DNA from: Exobasidium rhododendri
Lineage: Eukaryota; Basidiomycota; Exobasidiomycetes; Exobasidiales; Exobasidiaceae
Reading direction: 5' to 3'
Assembly: GCA_026210745.1 (NCBI GenBank)
Contig: CP110631.1
Span: 4,092,001 to 4,156,000, forward strand
Length of the DNA stretch: 64,000 bases
In this document: one piece after another, positions 56,252 to 64,000 of the stretch
How the letters are laid out: every line of letters begins with the position of its first letter
Position numbering within the stretch: position 1 is the stretch's first letter
Position numbers and translations under genes: made by a program
Notes under the pieces: generated by a model
Told to the model about the DNA's origin: nothing
The model's database searches: none
Seen by the model: the letters and a program-made list of their open reading frames with translations, nothing else

Positions 56252-56646
56252 AGGCGGCGGGAGTACTTTCACTTTGGCCCCATCTCCATATCATCGCTTT
56301 CTCCGTCCACCTCAAATTTTTCCTCCTACATCTCGACTCGGATTCATAACATCATTTTGACATCATTGTTCATGTTCATCATTCTCTTTCTCCCCGCTTA
56401 CAGCGCTCATTATACTACATATGGCTCCCTTTTCAATACTAGAGAGGATCATACTATCCTTGCTTCTCGATTAATGCAATAATTCCCATCTCCAACGGTC
56501 GCCTTGTATCGTGATAAAGATTAAACATAGTTCTATAGAAGAGGTTAAAGCTATCAATGGGAGTTAAGTATATATGCTGACTTAAGGGTAAGAGTGTTCG
56601 TGCTGTTTCGAAAGGAGGTTAGAGGACTCTTTAAATTTCTCTTTCC
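56252..56646. other. Convergent intergenic region, GDS-like and RING genes
   Basis: About 395 bp between converging stop codons, AT-rich toward the right. It must contain both 3' UTRs. No ORF or repeat is apparent. Confidence 0.5.
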
Positions 56647-59590
56647 TCAGATTGTAGTGGGCTGTGCAGCAGGAGGAGAAGCTGCTCCTCCCGGTACAAC
56701 AATGGCTTGCCTTCGACAAAGCGGACATGAGTTGTTGCTGGCCGTAAGCCACTGATCGATGCAGGGAGCATGGAACAAGTGGCAACATTCGAGCAGTCGA
56801 CAATCTTCACTTTCCTCCTGTCATGTTCAAACACAAGTAAGGAAGGGCAGATGAGATGCCTTGTGTCAGCGTTTCTTCAAGACTCGAGGAGATGAACTTT
56901 GCCAGCTGGACACGAAGGCTGCTACTACTCACCTTCCAATCTTCCAAGCAGATCAAACATCGCTCGCCAGTGTTTTCCAGGATTTTCTTCTTGTCGACCA
57001 AGTCCCTGATCTCGCGCAAACCGCCTTCCACTTTGCGACAGTGACTCCTTTCGATCTGATCCTTTGTGACGGTTGTATTGCTCTTGGTATGCATCGTAGC
57101 CATGGCACCTAAGAACTCCATCAAGACCATCAGATCACGAGACGCTTCATCGGAAGAAGAATGAAAGAGAGGATGTTGAGGTGGATAGTGTCCTCCAGAG
57201 ACGAAGAGCAAGAATCGCGACATTGGCTGTGCTGCTGAGGTCTCATTCGTTGCTGTTGTCGCAGCCGCCGCCGCCGGTCTTTGGAGTGCAGGGGACGTAG
57301 TAGGTGCATCGATGCTACCTTCCCCGTCCGATGAGGCGTCCTGCATGACGGCATCCTCACCCACCGCACTTGAAGGAGGCTGTTGAGAAGACGTCTGTGT
57401 CGCTGCTTCAGTGGTGGTACCTGAGATATTCGCAAGTCCAGAATGCAACAACTGGTGTGACTCCAAGCTGCGTACACCAACGACAACGCAGGGCAGAAGG
57501 CTGTTTTCGTTTGCGCTTGCTGCTGAGTTGTTTGCGTCGGCAGGTGATGGTGTGACCGTTGCTGCTGGAAAGGTAAAGAGACGAAAGAATGACAGCTGGC
57601 CATCTTGAAGGTCCCTGTGTCGACGTGACCGTGTCAGTTCATCTGCCTCTATCGCCTCACTTGATTCGCTTGCTGCAACCTCCCTCGGCAGTCCCCGAAC
57701 GGCTACATCCAAGTCTGCCATTAAGTCGAACAAGAACCGATCAAAGGTGCCTTCTTCGCCTCGAGCTAGCTGACCTCCTCGAACGGCGTCTAACGTTGCC
57801 TGAACACTTTGAGATTGACTGTTCATCTGCTGCTCTTGACGATCCGTCGTCGATCTCGGGGAGGCACTCTCATTGTTTCCTCTATCTGCGGAACCGCTCG
57901 AGTTACGCTCTGAACCATGAACACCTTCTCGAATGGCATCTTGAAGTATGCTGGACAGGGCGTTCAGCGAATTCGATGGCTCCTGATGCTCACTTCTACC
58001 GCTATTCGCTCCTGCTCTACTCGCGCCTGTAGTCTCGTTAGGCGAGTTCGTTGCTGCTGTACTCGTCGTCATCGTCGTCGGTGTCGTCGGTGTCGTCGGT
58101 GTCGTCGGTGTCACCGCTGGAAGCGTAGAAAGCTGTTGTGATTGCCGCTCCGCCCGTCGTAAAGTTCGCTGCCCGGTGAAACGGTTTCGAAATGCGGTAA
58201 TCCTCTCTCGCAGTGACTGATATCTCTGAGTCGCTTGACGCCACGATGAAGTGGTCGCAGAAGCTTCTCGGGAAGACGAGACAGACGTCGAATCTGCACT
58301 AGTCGATAGAGGTGGCAATGTGACATGGCTATGAGCAGGTAGTTCTCTCGACGCAGGTAGAGATGCACGCTGATTCATATCGGACTGGCCTGGTCGAGAA
58401 GGGCGGTTTCGATCTTGCTGTTGTCTTGGTGACGACACCAACGAGGCGGCCGTGGCAGCAGTCGCAATAGACAGCAAACGAATCAACATAGCGGCCTGCT
58501 CTTCTATCGTCGCCACCTGCGTCTCGCCTTCCAAGGGAGATGATTGTGTCTCTCGGGCTAGCGTTGTTGAGCTTGGGTGGATAGCCGCCGACGCCGACGG
58601 CGACACTGCTGCTGACGACTGTATTTGTGATTGTGATGGTGGTTGAGACTGAGATCGTTGGACAGGACGATTCGCTCTGACGCTCTCTGTCGAGGAGGCA
58701 GGATTGGCGGCAGCAGCACTCTCAACCCTGCCACTCTGTCGATTGCTAGGAAGCGTCCTTGAGATTAATGCGCCCTGGACTATCACAGAAGTGCCTCCGT
58801 TCGTTGACCTAGATCTAGGAACGTCTCGTGCTGGTGTAGAGTTGTTGACACCTGCACCTGTATCGGGTCCTCTAGACTCAGGCGCTGATGGGTTCGTGTG
58901 CATTTGTTGCCCTCCGCGTATGCCCAGGATGTCGGTAAGAAGAGCAGAGAGCATCGAGGGTCGAGCCTGATCAGCCTGCGGACTGCTTCTGCCAGGCAGG
59001 TGGAATGCAGCTCCAATCCCCAAGGCTTGTGCGATTTGAACTCTAGCCCTCGATCTTTCGTCGCTTGAAATGTCAGGAGAGCTTGAATTGGTAGGGGCGT
59101 GATCGGGATCAGGGGGTGGCAAAGCAGGTTGTTCTTGCTGATCTTCAAGCAGCCTGTTGGAAGGTGGCGCAGGTAGTGATGATTCATCGAGGAGGGGTGG
59201 CAAGGGTCGAGGGTGTGTTTCACCTTTTGCGGCATCCGCAAGAGGATGAAACGGCACCTCCTCTCCACCGCTTTGTTGACTGTCTGTAGCTGCTAAGACG
59301 TCGCTCAGGTCTGTCTGCTTGCCTTTACCTTTGCTGTGACTTGACGCTTCTTTTTCCAGACCCGTCGTGCCTTCCTCATCCTGCTTGTCCTTGCCCTTCA
59401 TTCTCCTACGGATCCTCCTCGATATTATTGGATCGTCGCTATCATCGAAGTTTGCAGCGACATTGTTCTCCTCTTGATTGGCCAAGGCCATAGATCGAGT
59501 GCGGCGCCTTGACGACCTCCTATCACTGAAGATATCCTCCAACGTCCCACACTCGCCTTCAGCCTCATGCTGCTCTTCCATCTCATCCAT
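56647..59590 (-). CDS. RING-H2 finger protein, probable E3 ubiquitin ligase
   Basis: Exons 59590-56933 and 56817-56647 (intron 115 nt, phase 0) encode 942 aa. Residues 1-700 are almost entirely low-complexity Ser, Gln, Thr and acidic sequence, with a Thr-Pro-Thr repeat near 500 encoded by a GGTGTCGTC-type repeat. The RING-H2 is split by the intron: CLICLEDW before it, then [13 protein letters not shown] and CPLCRR after, giving C-x2-C, C-H-x2-H and C-x2-C. Just upstream is a conserved block ([20 protein letters not shown], then [20 protein letters not shown]) that I have seen in uncharacterised fungal RING proteins. The RING fold supports E2 binding and ubiquitin transfer; substrate and location are unknown. 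Confidence 0.88.
58080..58112. repeat. Coding microsatellite GGTGTCGTC
   Basis: A nine-base unit (GGTGTCGTC) repeated almost perfectly about 3.5 times within the RING gene. On the coding strand it gives a Pro-Thr-Thr repeat in the disordered region. Confidence 0.8.
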
Positions 59591-60338
59591 CTCGAGACAA
59601 GCTGAGTCTTAGAGGGTGATATGCTTGATCCTACCGGCTTAAGAGACAAATATGATCTGGTAAGAGTGATGTGGTAGTCGACCGGGGAAATAGCGCGTGG
59701 AGGTCGCCGGCCTTTAAGAGCAAATCTATAACACCACACGACATCCAGAGAAAGATCCTCTCTTAGCATGTAGGGTTGTGTCCGCAGAGCTGATGAGAAG
59801 TAACACTAGATATGATCCTAAGGATGTCGATACTCCCGTAGGAGGCTGGTTCACTGTCGTAGCAAAGGACATCGTGATTAGAAGCTGCATTACAGAGTAA
59901 AGTCAGGCGACGCATGGGGACTCAAGCTCATATGGTCTTTCATAGGACATCATTTGCTACCGGTCAAGGGATCAGATGAAGCTTGAAAAGGGCCTTCGCA
60001 GGAGTACAGAAGTCCTTGGCACAATGGGATGAGAAAACGAGCCGAGAAGGAGCGTGGGACAACCACTGCAGTGCGATAATGCACGACACCCTTGTCACAG
60101 TTCCGCCCCTCCTTTACAAAAGAAAGTTTCCCCGAACCGACAAGGCGAACCGGCCTCCTGTGGCTTCATTCTCACAAAGGGTCTTTCTCCTTTCTCTAGA
60201 ATCTACAAGACGCTCATGTCCCTTTGTCGCTTGTGTGGCATTGCAACAGGCTTTCACCCACGACTGAACACAACGAATTTTGAACAGACTGAGCTTTGCT
60301 TCCGACCATCCACTCACTCCCCTCCAGGTCAATCATTG
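59591..60338. promoter_or_regulatory. Divergent intergenic region, RING and GH30 genes
   Basis: About 750 bp between opposite start codons. The GH30 frame is open upstream of its ATG from about 60054, but similarity and a signal peptide begin only at 60339. No motif is named. Confidence 0.45.
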
Positions 60339-62956
60339 ATGTCTCGCGGCACTGTGATGCTTCTGTCTGGTCTCTGTCTTCTCCACGCAGTCTCGGGAGG
60401 ATTCCTTCTCACATCTCGTGCGGGGTCAAACGAAATCCTTCCAATTGCCAGTGCTGTCAAGATCGACAACATCCTGAGCAACTACTGGAACAACACCTAC
60501 TTTCTTTCCCAGACGCATCCCAATATTACCTTCTTCACCGGAGGAAATTGTGAGTGCGCTGCGCAATCTGGGAGGAAGTGAAGATGATCTAGATTGAAGA
60601 GAATCGACGGAAAAGCAAGACTGAGTATTGCTACCCTCACTCGCAGACACGGACGTTTCCATCAATAGTACTTCCTCCACACCTGACATCGTCGGTATCA
60701 AGGTAGAAGAGAACCGGAAATTCCAGGCCATGTTGGGCTATGGCGCCGGTGTCACAGATTCGACAGCCATAGTCCTGCAAGACTTGAAGACGACCCATCG
60801 AGAAGCGTACGACGAGATCTTGAATCTGGCCTTCAGCGACTCCCCTGACTGGACAAAGAAGGGCGGTGCAGCGATGAATATGGTCCGGTGAGCCTTTATC
60901 TCCTCAGTCTCAGTCTTTCCTAGCTTTTCTTATGACGTTGGCTCTTGCTACATCCAGAGTCCCCATCGGTGCGTCCGACTTTGGCTACACCGAATACACA
61001 TACTGTGACACACAAGATGGGAGTGACGACGTGGACTTGAAGCAATTCAACATTGACAAATCTCCCAAGAGATGGGCTCTTCTACAAGACATCACCGCGC
61101 TTCGTCCAGAACTGGTCATAGTGGCAACTCCTTGGTCACCTCCAGCATGGATGAAAGGGTACGAAAACGGCAGCTTGCATGGTGGTTCGCTCCTGGAAAA
61201 GTATGAAGTGGCCTTTGCAGACTATCTAGTCCGCTTCGTCAAGGATCTTGATAAAAAGAAGAATTTGCAGGTGTCCGTACTCTCTCTCCAGAACGAGCCT
61301 CTCTACGACGGTGTACGTGTCATCGAATTCTGTGCCGGCGTCTTACCCTCGAGTCTACGTGTTGACGACATGTCTGCTCTTTTCCCATCAGGCACCTTAC
61401 CCTTGCATGAAGATGGAGCCTCCCCAGCAAGCCCGAGTTGGTAAGATTGTCAGGAAGAAGCTTGATGCTGCAGGCTTCCGCAAAGTCGGGCTTCTTGCTT
61501 ACGACCATAATTGGGATCAAGCGCAGTATCCCATCGACGTACTTGATGCCGCCGACGAAGACACTTTTATGGGAGCAGCTTGGCATTGCTATGGTGGTGA
61601 TCCTGCAGGTCAAAAGCCTTTTAACGAAGCATATCCGACGAAGCAAGTTTGGTTCACTGAATGTACTAGGATAACTCAATTCTTTGAAGAGCCCTGGATC
61701 AATATCAGAAAGCAGTTCCGAGACTTGATCACCGGTTCCATCAACTACAACGCCATGACGACAATTCTTTGGAATCTAGCTTTGATTGTGACCGAGGAAG
61801 GTTACACCCGCCCTTCGCTTCCCAAGACTTGCAGGAACTGCCTAGCCCCCTTCCTGATCCTTGCAAATGCGACTGACGGTTCACCCACCGATGGCGTGAA
61901 CATGAATACTATCAAAGCATCGGAGGGTGGAAAAAGGCGTAGTCAGGGTGGACTCACCTCATCCGCTCGAACCGTACAGAGTGAGTCTTGCTCTTCCCTG
62001 CCAATGAATGGTCGAGATGAAAGAGGAAAGAATAGGAGATTGACAACGGCCATCTGGACTAGATACCCTTGGTGTCGTCCCGAAGTATGCAAAATTGAGT
62101 CCTGGCCCCAACGAGGGAGCTGACGCAAATGCGATAGTACCTACTGGCAAGCCGATGAACACGAATCCTGTTGCGAAAATGAACAGGGGAGCCGTGAACG
62201 AAGATGAGGTCATTCCACCTACTCGAGAACAATACTACCGTACTGTGAGTAGTAAGAAGCACAACAATTGAGTGTGTCATATCCTAAGTGTCTTCTTCTT
62301 CCTCTCCCCCCCCCCTCTCTCTTTAGTCCGACTTCACCACGTTGGCTCATCTCGGCTTGGCCACTCGACCTGAACAGAGAGGCGGAACTTGGGCGAGAAG
62401 AGTGGGTGTTGTGACGAGCGAAGATGGAAGCGCTGATCCCAGGGTGTACACACAGCTGTTCGAGAAAGATCTTGGCAATGTGAGTCATCACTCTATACTT
62501 CTGTGTAAAGCGTGAGGATCTCGCAGTCTTCTTTTGGATTGACGCTCCTCTTTTTTTTTCATTCGACACACAAGGGCTCCTCTCGCTGGTCGCTAATTAT
62601 CCTGCAGCAAAACGACCATCAAGGATACAACTACGGATCTTTTGGTACGTAGTGTATCGATGTGCTTCCGCAGGCAAGAGATCGTGCACTGGATCTGATC
62701 AAATTACCCATGCAGAAGATATGACCTTTCAAATAAAGTTCCGTGATGCCGTTGCTCAAGTTATTTTGCCGTAAGTCGTGTCACCTTTCTGCCCCCGGTA
62801 CGCAATCAGCTGAATGCCCCGTGCCACTCCCTCTTCCCGCTACTGACAGTCCTGGTGCCTTTACGTGAGTCTTTCTTCTCTATCGCGAAGGTAATTTATT
62901 ACTGAAACCCTCAGTCACATTTGCTCAGTCTGCAATGGACTGCCAAGAATCCTTGA
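60339..62956 (+). CDS. Glycoside hydrolase family 30 (endo-beta-1,6-glucanase-like)
   Basis: Ten exons encode 621 aa: 60339-60549, 60647-60887, 60958-61312, 61392-61980, 62063-62244, 62327-62479, 62608-62644, 62716-62770, 62850-62864, 62929-62956. A signal peptide (VMLLSGLCLLHAVSG) opens the protein. GH30 blocks are MLGYGAGVTDSTA, PIGASDFGYTEYTYCD, VIVATPWSPPAWMK, SLQNEPLY (acid/base Glu) and VWFTECTRI (nucleophile Glu). The C-terminal beta domain (FTTLAHLGLATRP, TFQIKFRDAVAQVILPPGAF) is spread over small exons, one of 15 nt. An insert of about 70 residues with unclear homology lies between the catalytic barrel and this domain. Fungal members cleave beta-1,6-glucan or glucosylceramide; the secreted form suggests cell-wall glucan. 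Confidence 0.9.
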
Positions 62957-63582
62957 GTGAGGATGCCAAATGATTCACGACCCCTTCCTTACGGGCCCTT
63001 TTTCGCGCTTCACTTTGTGATCCTCTCTCTGTTTGATGAAATTTTGACTGCACATCTACGCTCAAGATGTAGAGCATGCCGATGTGAAGGAATGATGGAA
63101 CATTTCGCAGGCTTCCCTTGCCCTTGCGAGCAGTGCGCCGAAGGATTCTCTACGGATAGGACACAGTGGGAGGAGGACAGGGAAGTTGTGTCGTGTCGCG
63201 CTTTCCTTCTCACCTACAACTTCGCGTGACGACTATTTTTGTTATTGTTTCTATCATCGTCGCGAGCCAACCTTTTCTTTTTTTTCCCGCACCACAGTCC
63301 CCTTCCTTCTATCCCATCCCAAAACCGCTATTCTCTCGCACCGATACGCAGTAGCTACTTTCAACACTTCGAAGCTTCTCCGTCAGCCAATGTATCTCGG
63401 AGGCAGTGCCCACAGACAGCTTCCATTGACCAACGAAGAAGGAAGCGGCAATAGCAGCAGAAACACACTGCACTAGGCCTGATCTACGTTGCCACCTGAG
63501 TGATACTTACGTCAAGAGCAGGTCGTCAAGCCCCTCTTACAGTAAGCACTAAGGAGAGACTAGTCTGAACTTCCATCGCACC
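62957..63582. other. Intergenic region before the last gene
   Basis: About 626 bp between the GH30 stop and the start of the truncated gene, in tandem orientation. A frame at 62957-63229 shows Cys-rich segments but no known family. The stretch 63220-63330 is pyrimidine-rich and is probably promoter sequence. Confidence 0.45.
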
Positions 63583-64000
63583 ATGGCACCACCACGACAC
63601 TTTCACCATCAGAATAGCAACCCCCAACATACTGGAGCAAACGGCTCACCATTTCCACCTCTCGGACTAGCAGCTGCCAGTGCTGCGATTTCCTCATCAC
63701 CCCTCCATTCGACCTCGGCGTTTTCATCCTCCAACGGCAGCAGCAACGATATGACACAGACCGCCGGCGATTCTTCGACCGGTCTCCCTCCGGCACCTAC
63801 CAAAGTTGATGCTAGTCAGGCGCAAGCTTGTCGACTCCAGGACGCCTACTGGAGCGATGAAGAGGTAAGTGATCTTACAATCTTAGGCTACTCCACCCTT
63901 CTTCAGCCCCGTCTTTCCACGTATGGCTTTCCAGTTACTATGGGATGAGGACGCTGATCTTACTTGCTCTTTCTCCTCCTCCCTCTCTCTATTCACCTCA
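63583..64000 (+). CDS. First exon of a gene leaving the window, function unknown
   Basis: The first exon 63583-63864 encodes 94 residues starting MAPPRHFHHQNSN, Ser/Ala/Pro-rich, ending in the acidic segment DAYWSDEE at a GTAAGT donor. The intron seems to run past the window: a branch-like CTGAT near 63955 is followed by a pyrimidine tract ending in cacctca at the last base, where the next base would complete an acceptor. Proteins with a disordered N-terminus ending in an acidic WSDEE-like segment include fungal Not4-type RING proteins, but no diagnostic domain is inside the window, so no function is assigned. Confidence 0.5.

Noticed and set aside
57589-58141. Plus-strand ORFs opposite the RING gene
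   Set aside because: They are antisense shadows of the low-complexity coding region, including the repeat at 58080.
63935-64000. Second exon reading LLWDEDADLTC in the last gene
   Set aside because: It has a possible acceptor but no donor follows, and the CTGAT plus pyrimidine tract looks like the 3' end of the intron instead.

Overview
This 64 kb window is nuclear DNA of a fungus, most probably a basidiomycete; Ustilaginomycotina is my guess, not something the sequence proves. The basis is spliceosomal introns (60 reconstructed here by keeping the reading frame and following protein family conservation), mostly 65-130 nt with GTGAGT-like donors, together with fungal proteins such as a class II DAHP synthase, a CSL-type transcription factor, a CYP53-like P450, a GPI-anchored chitin deacetylase and a GH30 glucanase. 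No rRNA, tRNA, CRISPR array or plasmid feature was found. Gene spans below run from start to stop codon including introns; exon coordinates are in the evidence text. All gene models were made by eye.

Layout, left to right. 0.2-9 kb: MET30/sconB-like F-box WD40 protein (-), ribosomal proteins L30 (-) and L37 (+) on a shared promoter, class II DAHP synthase (-) and a DUF1295 membrane reductase (+) on another shared promoter. 9-23 kb: two regulators, a G1-type cyclin (-) and a CSL/RBP-J-like transcription factor (-), each followed upstream by a large gene-free region (4.9 and 3.3 kb). 22-30 kb: Pex23/Pex30-like dysferlin-domain protein (+), membrane dipeptidase (-, nine exons), a conserved fungal protein of unknown function (-) and PRP19 (+). 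30-39 kb: chitin deacetylase (-), signal peptide peptidase (+), Yippee protein (-), and a 12-exon REC8-type meiotic cohesin kleisin (-). 39-43 kb: ARP9-like actin-related protein (+), an unrecognised protein (-), and a 710-bp deleted pogo-like DNA transposon. 43-64 kb: KHA1-like K+/H+ antiporter (+), CYP53-like P450 (+), PIG-T/Gpi16 (+), SmgGDS-like armadillo protein (+), RING-H2 protein (-), GH30 glucanase (+) and the first exon of a further gene (+) that leaves the window.

The genes are mostly housekeeping and do not form one pathway or a biosynthetic cluster. Cell-surface functions recur (chitin deacetylase, PIG-T GPI transamidase, GH30, dipeptidase), as do ubiquitin ligases (MET30-like, PRP19, RING-H2) and chromatin or cell-cycle genes (cyclin, CSL, REC8, ARP9). 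I did not find a convincing new biological system. The best leads are structural: a start codon split by an intron in RPL37, micro-exons of 16 and 15 nt, a GC-AG intron and a hairpin beside an acceptor in REC8, the transposon remnant, a 20-bp tandem repeat upstream of the dipeptidase, and the long gene-free regions next to the cyclin and CSL genes.
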